Positions 28,749 to 39,800 of a DNA stretch of 64,000 nucleotides are shown piece by piece. The position numbers and the translations under genes were made by a program. How positions within the stretch are numbered: position 1 is the first letter of the stretch; each line of letters begins with the position of its first letter. The notes beneath the pieces were generated by a model. It saw only the letters and a program-made list of their open reading frames with translations, had not been told where the DNA came from and ran no database searches. Source of the stretch: Sphagnum compactum (Eukaryota; Bryophyta; Sphagnopsida; Sphagnales); NCBI GenBank assembly GCA_965153455.1, contig OZ234501.1, positions 6,696,001 to 6,760,000 of the forward strand, in the 5' to 3' direction.

Positions 28749-30827
28749 CTAGAAGCGGGAGGCAACTTGATCAAAACGGGGAACATGGACCACATCCCCC
28801 CATGAGGCCATTGTGAGAGGTGTGGAAATAATCTTCTTAGCAACTGCTGATATATCTTGCAAGGTCAACGACTGCACACCTTGAATAAACTCATTAAGTT
28901 CCTTGCGACTTCCATAAGTTAGGATCTGCCGCCCAATATCCTCAGCAACAACAACTCGAGACTCCAAATTCATCAAAACAGCTGAAATTGTACTGTTCTT
29001 TGCACGTTGCAACTCAACCTCTGTAACTTCACCAGGTGTTGCAACAGCAATGAACTCCTTGGTGGCAATATCAACCAGATAAGGAACAAATTCGGTACCT
29101 GATGTTGCATGGATCCCAAAGAGTCCAGTATCATTATAGATGCTGTTGAAGGCTGTAAATGAGTGCACCTGCTCATACCGGTTGAGTACCTGCAACAACA
29201 ACATGTCAATGCCAAACACTCCATATATCAGAAACAATTATCTAATTGAGCTTCAGAACTCTCAGCCCAAGCACAGAGTGCTGTCAGCCTATCAGAAGAT
29301 GTTTGAACGTTTACAAAATATCTGGGATGACTTCATGAGTGGGACTAGAGACACTAGAACCATTGGCAAAGCAAAAGAGTCCTTTGCAATGGGGTTTTCC
29401 TTCAATTATCACATTCCGTTTGCAAGTGTACATTCTGCTAGAGGAGACTATCACAAATATTGACTCGTCACTTGTGAAAAGAGGATCAGTGGCTGGGATA
29501 AGTATCTTTCATTCTCCCCATTCCCATTCTTTTTGGCAGCATTTTGAGCTGCACATTGACAACTTCTGCTAATAAGTCAGAAAAAGAAAATTGGTTGACT
29601 TGCTCTGTGTCCATCAAGACTAACCCACTCAGTAGACAGGGAAGGACTTCTTAGAAGGTGCCTGCATTACCAAAACAAACCAAAGAACCATATAGTAGTC
29701 TCAATAAGGGAGAACAATGAGATTCAGTGAGGAATTACCCGTGTATACAGGCGTGAGTACATTCCTTTCCCAGGGCCTCCAGTAGAGAATGATCCTCCTC
29801 CACCCAAGAGAGTTTGCAAGACTGTAACAGCAAATGAATCCTTCTCATTTCTCCAACCACCTGGCACCTCAAATGCAAGTGCAACATGAGTCTTTGGAGA
29901 ATCTGCTGCTTGCCTCCAATCGCCTCCCACATACTCATTGTGCACGGGAGCAGGCTGTGGCACTGGAGACAAATCTGCCAGCAAAGGCTCAGCCACTGAG
30001 AGCAGCTCCGAGTGATCCACTCCAGAAGCTGCCAGCACAATCCTGGGGGCGGTGTAATTCTCTGCAACGAAGTCATGCAGCACTCCACCATTCAGCCGTT
30101 TCAGCGCAGATTCAGGAGCCAGAAGGGGCTGACCTAAACCTCCAACGAAGCCAGCTGAGTGCAGAGCCTCCAGGATGACGCACTGGGGATTGGACGCCAT
30201 CTCTGCGATCTCAGCCTGCACCCTCGTCAGCTGCTCGTGCACCTCCCACTCGTTGAAGAGGGGGTTCCGAATGGTATCAACGAGAATCTCCACGAGCTCT
30301 GGCATGAAGGTTTTGATGGAATCGCCTGTATAACACATCTGCTCACGGGATGCGTTCGCCAATATGTTGCCACCGATCGCTTCCACTTCTCTCACCAGCC
30401 GGAAATGCGATCTATTGCTGGTGCTCTTGAACGCCATCCGCTCCAACAGATGCGATGCGCCTGTAGAAGCTGGGGTTTCATTCTTGGAACCAGAGTCGAT
30501 GAATATCCCGATGGTCGTAGTCGCCCCGGGAGTATTCTCCGACGCTATCTTCAAGCCGTTTCCTAGCGTAGTGATCTTCGTCTCCGCAGCCTCGATCGCA
30601 TCAGGTAACGGCTTCGGCAGCCGAACTCCCTCCAACGGCTCGTACAGCGCGGGAAGCGGCGTTGTAGGTTTCTCTCCCAGAAGCCAAGCCAGCATCCCGC
30701 TTTTCTCCGGCGCTCGCACCGTCGGTACTGCTAGTCTGGCTACGGCGCTGGTGCGGATCAAGCGCTGCGAACCTTGCGCCAGCAGCTTGGCTAGCCGCCA
30801 GTTATTCCGAACTCCAGCACCCGTCAT
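28749..30827 (-). CDS. MPPA: Mitochondrial processing peptidase subunit alpha
   Basis: Non-catalytic partner of beta-MPP, which removes presequences from imported mitochondrial proteins; in plants the pair forms part of the cytochrome bc1 complex core. Two exons, 30827-29739 and 29189-28749, join at phase 0 into 509 residues, the usual size. The first 45 residues (MTGAGVRNNWRLAKLLAQGS and on) are Arg-rich, acid-free and presequence-like. The position of the beta-subunit zinc motif HxxEH reads HLLER, as expected for an inactive alpha chain. The substrate-guiding glycine-rich loop LLGGGGSFSTGGPGKGMYSR is intact, directly before the single intron. The ATG at 30827 is the first in frame. The open frame runs upstream through a (GTC)n tract, but only with a non-ATG start. 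No disabling change was seen. Confidence 0.96.
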
Positions 30828-30851
30828 GACGACGACGACGACGACGACGAC
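30826..30851. repeat. (ACG)n trinucleotide repeat at the MPPA start
   Basis: Eight ACG/GAC units abut the MPPA start codon on its 5' side, so the leader reads (GTC)n on the coding strand. Length change here would alter the leader and not the protein. Confidence 0.9.
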
Positions 30852-31225
30852 TTCTGATGCGAAGCAACAAGCCGCCGTGAAGATCCAGTCGATAACGAAA
30901 CAAACATCACCAACAAAAACCTCGTTCAACTGCGGATAAGAAACAAAAAGCGCTTACCTTGGATTTGATCTCACTGAAGCTCCTCCTCCTGCGCCCTTTG
31001 GAGCTTTCCAGAAAACTAGCGTTCGCGGGATTCTTGTCTCTCTCTCCGTCTCCGCTTCCCGTGGGAAATCGAAGGTGCAAGCGCCGAAGAAGGGAGCCAG
31101 GGGCCCTGGCGACGATGGGCTTCCTCGGTTGGTATTATTAGGGTTCATGAGTCCCAGGCTCGTTTAGCCAGCCTTCTTTTTTCACTGGCGAAATTCCGCC
31201 AGAAAACCGAATTTAAAAACACTCG

Positions 31226-32000
31226 AAAATGAAGTGCTTTTGGAGGTTTTCAAATCGCCAGAAGTGCGAAAGAAAAATAAAATCGCAACATTTCTTTTAT
31301 ATCTAGTTTTCATTGTGTTATAGCCAGAAATAATAGAGGGATGGTTTTAACTATTTGTGCTTCGTTTCTTTTTTACAGCCAAAATGAAGTGATTTTGGAG
31401 GTTTTCAAATCGCCAAAAGTGAGAAAGAAAAAAAAATTAAAATCGCAAGATTTCTATATTTAGTTCTCACTGTGTTATAGCCAGAAATAATAGAGGGATG
31501 ATTTTAACTATTTGTACTTCATTTCTTGTTTATTTAGCCAAAATGAAATGATTTTGCAGGTTTTCAAATTGCCAAAAGTGAGAAATAATTGAATTCATAA
31601 GAATTCTATATTTAGTTTTCATTGTGTCATAGCCAGAAATAATAGAGGGATGATTTAATTATTTGTAATTCATTTCTTGTTTGTATTGTCAGAATGAAGT
31701 GATTTTGAAGGTTTTCAATCGCCAAAAATGAGAAAAAACAATTTAATTGCAAGATTTCTACATTTAGTTTTCATTGTGTTGTTATAGCCAGAAATAATAG
31801 AAGGGTTCTCTTAATTATTTGTACTACATTTCTTGTTTATATAGCCAAAAATGAAGTGATTTTGGAGCTTTCAATCACCAAAAGAACAGGAAATTTTTAA
31901 ATCGCAAGATTTCTACATTTAGTTCTCATTTTCTAGCTAGAAATAATAGAAGTAATATTTTAATTATTTGTACTTCATACCTTATTTTTATAGCCAGATT
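31226..32000. repeat. ~155-bp satellite, five tandem copies
   Basis: Units starting AAAATGAAGTGATTTTGGAGG occur at 31226, 31381, 31540, 31691 and 31847, with spacings of 155, 159, 151 and 156. Each holds TTTTCAAATCGCCA(A/G)AAGTG, then an A-rich stretch, then TAGTTTTCATTGTGTTATAG, then CCAGAAATAATAGAGGGATG. A sixth, displaced and diverged unit begins near 32358. The array starts about 400 bases upstream of the MPPA start codon. The period is close to nucleosome size, as in many plant satellites. Confidence 0.9.
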
Positions 32001-32355
32001 TAGCTAATCTTCGAAAGGATGATCATTAGTGATTTTTTTTAATGGAAAATTTTCCCCCATTTTGCAAAAACAATTTAAAAAAAGGAGTGTTCTGCAACAA
32101 ATTCCCTGAAAAAAAAATTCGCCAAAAAAAATAATATTTCACCAAAAATTGCCACAACTACTTACAACTTGAAAGAGTGCTTAAGAGTTTTTTTTTACTT
32201 TCATATTTTGAGTATTGCCAAATTAAGCGAAATATTCTTACAAGTGATTGGCACTTGGGCAATGTCACAAAATTGAAGGAAAAAAAAAATGGGACTCTAA
32301 CTCCTAGGCTTCGGCCTATTCTATTCTTGGCAAAACTTTAGCCAAAAAAGAACTT

Positions 32356-32510
32356 TTTAAGATGAAGTGATTTTGGAGGTTTTCAATCGCCAAAAAAGAA
32401 GTTAAGATCAAAAAATTCTATATTCAGGTTTCAGTGTGACGCCAAAAATGATAAAAGGATGATATTAAATATTTGTACTTCAAAACCTGTTTATAGCCAG
32501 ATTTGGCTAA
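32356..32510. repeat. Displaced sixth satellite unit
   Basis: GATGAAGTGATTTTGGAGG followed by TTTTCAATCGCCAAAAAAG and an AATGATAAAAGGATGAT-like block matches the 31226-32000 satellite. About 350 bases of unrelated AT-rich DNA separate it from the array. Confidence 0.75.
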
Positions 32511-33600
32511 ACCCTCCTACCAATGGTTACCACTTCCTCTACAAATTCCTATGGAAGATCAGCACTTTGACTGCATTAAAATTTTCCTTTAAAAGACACA
32601 TTTCATGACCAGCCTTTTTTTTTTTTTCTGTTTTTTGCTGGCGAAATTTTTCCAAAAAAGCCAAATTGAACATTTAAAATTTTCCTTTTGCTCACTGCTT
32701 TTTCCCTTTTTTGTCTTCAGTTTTCTTCTTTGCTCATTTGTACCTGTGAAAAACTCCTAAGCTCTCGAGATTTGTTGGCCTTGCCTACCAAGGCAAGGAT
32801 TTTGTGTTTAGATTCATTATAGAGTATAGTAGCTTAAGGAGATTTTGGCCCCTAGGATTTTGTGTTCTTGAGATATTGGATTCTTGATGCCTTTGGTGTT
32901 TGAGACATGTTGATGTAACCATTCACTTGAGCTTTGTTGCAAAAAGCGTCAAGAGGTTTTATTTTTTCTCAACTACTGTATCTTGCATTTGTTGTTGTTC
33001 CCCCCCCCCCAATTGGAGAAAGAGGAATATAACTTCTTCTCACAACAACGTTTGTAAACTTTCGTCATCATCTTTTCTATGTGAATTGGAAGATGGCAAG
33101 CTCTATGGGATGATGTAAGAAAAGATGGCATTGAGATCATTGCAAGTGTGATCAAAACATGCAATGTCCGAGGATTGATTGTTGACATGAAAAAGCATGC
33201 TTGTTGTGGTGTTTTTTTCTTGTACGTGTTTTTTGCAAACAGGCCAGTGTTCAACCTGTTCTATCCTCTATAAGCCCCTCTGCAACCCTCTCTCTTTCTC
33301 TCTCACACACACAAGTTTTGTAATTTTATTACAAAACAAGCTATCTATATGTGCATATGTTAATTTGGTGTTAACTTACCCTTTGCAAAGAAAGCTTGAA
33401 GGACAGATTGGTTTTTTTCCACAATTCTATGGCTGCCTTTTGATCTGCTCATCATGAGTTTCAAATCCTCAATCTCAGTTACACATGAATATGTTTGGTG
33501 ATCTGTGAAAGTTTGTGTCTGTATGTCTGTCTATTTACAAGTGTCTATGGGGGAATGAAATTTCATTTGCTAAAACCACAAATTTTTTTTCGTTGTGTGT
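32511..33600. other. Intergenic, no gene seen
   Basis: AT-rich and T-rich DNA with a C10 run at 33001. No exon with family resemblance was found, although upstream exons of the HVA22-like fragment would be expected here if that gene were intact. Confidence 0.35.
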
Positions 33601-33621
33601 CTGTGTTCTTTTGTTGGCAAA

Positions 33622-33717
33622 TATGCATCGATCCAAGCAATAAAGAGTCCTTCCATGGAAGATGAGCAGCAATGGCTAGCCTACTGGGTCTTGTATTCTT
33701 TCATAACCCTATTTGAG
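33622..33717 (+). pseudogene. Orphan HVA22/TB2-DP1 (REEP-like) exon
   Basis: The plus strand reads YASIQAIKSPSMEDEQQWLA followed by YWVLYSFITLFE, then a GTAGCT donor. This is the most conserved stretch of the HVA22/TB2-DP1 family, ER membrane-shaping proteins, and the donor sits where the family has an intron. I found no upstream LLYPL-type exon, no convincing acceptor before TATGCA, and no downstream IPF/W-type exon within several kilobases. It is most likely a gene relic or a captured exon. Reading on past the donor gives only a short serine-rich tail to 33801. Confidence 0.7.
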
Positions 33718-36170
33718 GTAGCTATTGCGCTAATGTTTTTCTGGTACACTACTTACCCTCAAGAACTTCCACCTTCTTCTTCTTCCTCTGAAGCTCCTTG
33801 ATCAGATCTTGATCTTGGATTTCAAATGTAGACATGCATAAAAGAAAAACAACCACTAAGGTGGGCTAATGAACATTTCATTTGGCAGGACAATGAAAAG
33901 CTTGCATTTGAACTCTCTTGATTGGTTGGTTTCTCACATCACTTGGTTTCTTGGTAAAGATTCTGCAGAAAATCTTTGTTTCACAGTTTTAGGGTGATTG
34001 GGTATTTTAGGGTTTAATGCATAGGGCACCTAAATAGTTGTGACTTTGCATGAAAAGGCATTGTCTACAATGTCAAAATGCATGCCCTTTGGAGACTAAT
34101 CATAAGAACTTAGGTCAAGCACAAGCTAGAAGGAGAATAGTTCATCTTTTTTTTACCACCAACAAAAAATCAAGCAATTCAGAATTGTGAAGTGCACATA
34201 TAGGTTACATTTATTGTCCTTGTGAATGGGAAGTATTTTAATTGAGGGACAACATTTGTCATATGATTATATGAGGACACCCAACCACAAGCCCACATCC
34301 TAGTTGCATTGGAATCCTAGCCAAATCCAGCTCAAATTCTAGAGACATTGTTTGACAAGGCAATGACGCCCCCAACAGGCAACACATTAAATAAATTATG
34401 AATGAGTTGAAACAACACGGGCAAATTGGTGAAACGAATATTCATAATTGGTTCCAAAATTGCAAAACATGTGCCAAGAGGGGACACCAGTAGGTAGGCC
34501 AAAACTATAGAATTTGCTTGAACCAAGCCAAGGATTCTCCATAGTTTACTCAATGAAACTTCTCAAGGAATTCTTTCTTGCCATCAAGGAATTCCTTGAT
34601 CTTTAATTTCATGCCTACTTTTGGAACCTTGCCAAGGGTTTGAGTCCCAAACATGATGAACTTATGCACTGGGGCTTGAAGACAAAGGTTTATGCATATT
34701 CTTCCAATAAAATGACAAAGAAAGACGAAAGTTTATGCACAAAGTGCCTATTTTTCCAATAAAATGACAAGGAAAAAACCTAATACTTACTAAGTTTCGA
34801 GCTAACTAATAGTTATTTCTATTACATTAGCAAACCTAGCCATTGGTGGGTGCAATTTGGGAAACAAACATTTGTTTCCATAATTTACCACTATTACACC
34901 ACCCAAACAAACTACACATAGTTTGGTTGTGAGCAATTTCATAGATATAGCTATAATTAACATAAAAGCAGTTGTATTAGTTGGAAAATTATTCATTTTC
35001 AATTTGCGCACTAATTATTGATCCTCAAAAATACTAAATTGACGTTCATATAACCAAATGAAAAAGCATGCAAAAAATTAAGCTACTAAAAACACTTAAC
35101 CAATCAGCCTTTTTACTATCCCATAAATGATTATTCAAGATCATCAATGTAACAAAAATCCATTATACGTATCTTATATTTACATATCATATCATTCACA
35201 TTACAAACATAATCTACATTTCATTTTGCTTATGATTACAATACATGGTATAGATTGTTAATCATTTTTTCAAAGACCGAGTGCCACATTGTTATGTGTG
35301 ATGTGTTATGAGAATTGTGCTTGTCAAAGTACCCTTGAACAACTGTGTATGATCGTAGCCACACAACATTATGGAATCATTTTTCAATGGTGTGGTCTTT
35401 ATCAGTCTTAAGTGGTTAATAATTGACCTTTTAATCCAAAGCACATGTCTTAGCAACACAAAACAAGGGTTGCGCTTGTTATAGGACTTAACCCAACATC
35501 TCACAACACAAACTGATGACAACCATGTAGCACATGTATAAATTTTCGTACCATCATGTTAAGGACAAACAAACTTATTTATATGTCAAGGGTTGGTAAG
35601 GTTTTGCGCGTTATATTGAATTAAACCACATGTTCCACCACTTGTGCAAGCCCCCATCAATTCCTTTGAGTTTTAGCCTTGCGGCCATACTCTGCAGGCA
35701 GAGTGTTTAACACATTAATTGGGCCCCTGATCAGCCGTTTTGCAAATAGCACAAACCAGGGACAAACACTCATTGTTTACGGCATGGATATATTCATTTT
35801 GAAATGTTTGTGGCTAAAATCTAACACTTCAATGAGTGTTCATTTGTCAAGTTTTTAGTTTCTTAAAGCATCCCAAATGTTGGGTGGATCTTACAGCAAA
35901 TTGACAACTTCATCTTTTCTAGGTTTCTTGAAAGGATGGAAAGTTAGAGGTAGACACAAATGTTGATTATCCCAAACACAAGATGTTAAAGTGTGATATA
36001 GAAGTGAACCGGAATAACTCTTAAACTTTTGTGGATAAAAATGGGGTCAATTTTGATGGAGGAAACCAAGATGAAAATGAACCAAATCCTAGACATATGC
36101 ATCACTATGAATAACTAGAAAATACAATGACATTAGTGCTTCTATAACCAGCTAACATCCAACACACCAT
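33718..36170. other. Intergenic, no gene seen
   Basis: AT-rich DNA. A perfect 18-base palindrome (ATCAAGGAATTCCTTGAT, 34583-34600) is the only local structure noticed. Confidence 0.35.
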
Positions 36171-36390
36171 TTCTTTCATATCATGAGGTTTGGATCCACA
36201 CAATTTTGCCCAAGGTCATAACTCATTTGTATTTTGGGAAATTTTGTTAAATTGGTCACTCAATGGTCTCATCAGTTATGTAAATACCAATTTTAATGCC
36301 ATCAAAATGTAAGATGCCTCCGTTGCCCCAAAATTGGACACCCCACTATATCCAATCAGTTCAATTTTTTTTATGAAAAATACATCATTA
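36171..36390. repeat. Direct repeat pair, copy 1 (~220 bp)
   Basis: Shares GGATCCACACAATTTTGCCC, GTATTTTGGGAAATTTTGTT, CAATGGTCTCATCA and GCCATCAAAATGTAAGATGC, in the same order, with 36619-36840. The offset is 449 bases. Confidence 0.85.
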
Positions 36391-36618
36391 TGTTGTCACA
36401 TTTAAGTGCCTTTGTAATAATGTATATAATAAACAAATGCTGCAAGACATATTAATGTACAAAGTCACAGTTAACTTTTTGGTTAAATAATGATGTAATT
36501 TAATAGATAATATGTGGATTTTGGCTATGTGTGATGGAATTGTGTTTTTCAATGTGTTTTTTATCCTTAGTGTGGAACTATACTTGGTCTTGTGAAACTA
36601 GGTACATCAAACATGACA

Positions 36619-36840
36619 TTTTTTTCATATCATGAAACTTGGATCCACACAATTTTGCCCAATGTCATAACTCCTTTGTATTTTGGGAAATTTTGTTGGA
36701 TTAGTCATTCAATGGTCTCATCAATTATGTATATACTAGCTCTAATGCCATCAAAATGTAAGATGCCTTTATTGCCCCTACACTATACAACCCACTATAT
36801 CTAATCATTTCGATTCTTTTTGTGAAGGATACATCTTAGT
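36619..36840. repeat. Direct repeat pair, copy 2 (~220 bp)
   Basis: Same landmarks as 36171-36390 with roughly 10-15 percent difference by eye. The 230 bases between the copies are unrelated. The pair could be solo termini of one element or a local duplication. Confidence 0.85.
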
Positions 36841-39800
36841 GTCGAGCTTGTGAAATTGGCTATATTTTGTGAACCATCAACGTACAAACATGTTCCATTA
36901 GGTGCTATAAAGTTCATTCTAATAAATGGTCAATTGCTTTGATTTTCTTGAAAATATTGATGGCTTTTTAAAGTCTTCTTACTCCACATGATTCAAACTC
37001 CTCTTTATATTGTGTATGTATTCGAGATATTATATGTCTATCATGTTATTCTTTCAAAGTTCTCCTTGTTTTCCTTTCTTTTCTTCCTCCTTTCTCTTTT
37101 AGGGTTTATCATTATTATTATTTTTCCTTTTCTTCTTCTCTTTGTCTTTGTTTTCCTCTTTTTCATGTTTTTTTCATATTTCTTGTTCTTTTGGGTTTTG
37201 TTTAGCTAGCAAGTATCATGGGTAAGCTTTTCTATTATTACCAATATTGAAACTCAATATTTTGATGTTTGACATTAACCTCCACCCATTATTGGGAACT
37301 GATGGAATTAGTGGGAATGCTATGGTATGTGGTCAATACCACCTACCAATACATTGTTGTTGAGGTATTTGAACATGTCAAAAATTGTTGTTGTTATTGT
37401 TGCACAAATCACACCTAAGTTTTTTCTTGGTATTATTTTTTCTTTTATTTAAGACCAAGTTTTCTCATTTTTTTCATTTCTAATTATTTGTTGTTATGTT
37501 TCCAAATCAATCATCAAGTGATATCTCAATTTTTTCAATTGACATAGATTTTTAATATGCAAAATTTTTCATAACTTATGGATTTGTATTGTTTGTCTAT
37601 TGAAGGTAGATTATAGGTTGTAAGAATTGTGCCAACACAACACTTGACACATTCACCATAGAAGATGACTTTGGAAGGGCCCATGTTGTGTCCCAATAAG
37701 GGGATCATGCATAGACACAATTATCCATTCATACTCGGTTTTGAACCTCACCACAACCACTTTACTTGTGCTAGGATTTTCATTTCTAAAGGGTAGAAAT
37801 CATGGTCGTTAAGTTTCATTTCATTACATATTGATTGTTATTACTTTTTCAAGGACAACCTTAGAATGTAACATGCCAAGCATTGAGGGTGTTGACAAGA
37901 TGTGTATGAATCTTGCAGCCTTGTTGATTGCATACATCGGGTAACACCTGCATGTCTAACATCATTGGAGGATGGAATGAGGATAATTGAACATGTCAAT
38001 ATGTGCCTTTTCTTCCTTACACTTCTAGTCATGAATAGTTTCAACAGCCTAATGTTGCTTACATATTTTAATATGTTTTTAATGCAAGATCCTAGATTTT
38101 CTTTTAGCAATAACTTTCAAAGTCAAATATGCTTATATATTGATGTGTTGGATTAACCATGTTCATTACTAATAATTAGTATTAACAAGGTTTTCATTAG
38201 TTATGAACAATTGGGTAGTCTACTCTTCATTTTTATAAGATTGTAATTTTTTTCCTTTTTGAGTCAATCATTTATCGATTCAAGCTACCTCACCCTGAAT
38301 CTTTGATCAATAGGATGTTGTTAATTACCAAAACCTATTAGATGTTTCAAATGATGTTTCAATGTGGTCTCATCATGCTTACACAATTGTGTACATTCGG
38401 AGTGTTGCAGGACCTCCAATGTCAGCAAGCGTGAAAGCTATGTGGCAAAGCCATTATCTCATTCTCTTGAGCTTGGAAGAAATTTATTCTAGATGTTAGT
38501 TTCCATTCCATTCAAAATGGGCCAAAGCTTTTTGTAATTATGTTCTAGATTTCTTTTGATATTTGTGTGGCATTGGATGCAAAATGGGGTTGGAGATTCT
38601 TGTTACTTTGTCATATATTTAGTTTGGTTTTTGTCTTCAAATTACTTGTGATTCTGGTTCCTAGTTTGGTTAGATTTCTTCTGAAAATTCAGTCTTAGAA
38701 TTATATAACTGGAGGGGTTTTTTATGTCTATCTCTTGTTCTTTAATTTCTTCACACCTGATCCCACATTGCATTCTCTACACACATAGGTTGAAGAAACA
38801 CCACTAATCAGTGACCCAATTAGGAAAATTGATGAACATTTGTATGTACTTTTTTATTAGGTTAATTTTTGATTTGAATTATTTTTAAGTATTTGATTAT
38901 GTGTCAAATGTAGCCCATGCCCCCTATTTTTCTATATCCATGCAACCATTTAATGCATCTTTAATCAACTATAATTTGTTGTTAGGTTTAAGCCTAGGTT
39001 ACTATTAATCTATAATATTTTAAGGTTTAGTAGAAGCACAAGTGGCATGGAACCCTGAAAATTGTACCCTAAAATCAATCTAGATCTAAACCTTAATATG
39101 TTATAGACCTAGATGTAGTTATGAACCTATATAAATGTAAACCTTAATTTATTATACCCCTAGATTTAATACAAACCTAACCTAAATCTAAACCCTAATC
39201 TTGTACATCTCAACACACCTATTATGAAGGCGATGAGTTATCATGGCTACTATATATTGCTATTTGGTTTTGTTCCCAAAACACTTTCTTTCCAACATCT
39301 TGTCTTGTCTTCTTTATAATATACAAGTTATATGACATTTGAAGCATTTGATTTGCAAATATAATAATCAGAGTTTTATTATTGATATGTCGTTATATTC
39401 CTTGGACTACTATAAAATTCACAAATAAAGACCTATTATGTCTTCAATCAAAAATATATTACAACAGAGTCAAAACAATACCATAATCATGCTGCAACAA
39501 ATCATAGCAACATGATGATTTATGCCATAACAAAACCATAGTAGCATAATGATGCATGTTTCAATAAAACCATAACAACATGATACATCCCAAAAAAAAT
39601 TATTGCTAGCAAAAATCTTAAAGACACTAACAATAAAAAGGTCATGCAATAGAAATCACAAGCATCTTTGAGAAATTAGATTTATGAAAGTTGTTGCTTA
39701 TGTAGTAGGTGAGATTTCACTCTTGTTGTGGGTGCAAGTACGTAGATAGGAGCCAATGGGATTATTTTACAAAAGGATTGTGAGTCCCTTTTAGTCCTTT

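Noticed and set aside
30828-30929. N-terminal extension of MPPA
   Set aside because: It needs a non-ATG start and consists largely of Val from a GTC repeat. The ATG at 30827 gives a proper presequence.
38990-39200. Interstitial telomere array
   Set aside because: TAAACC and CCTAAA words are frequent but not in tandem register, so AT-rich composition explains them as well.
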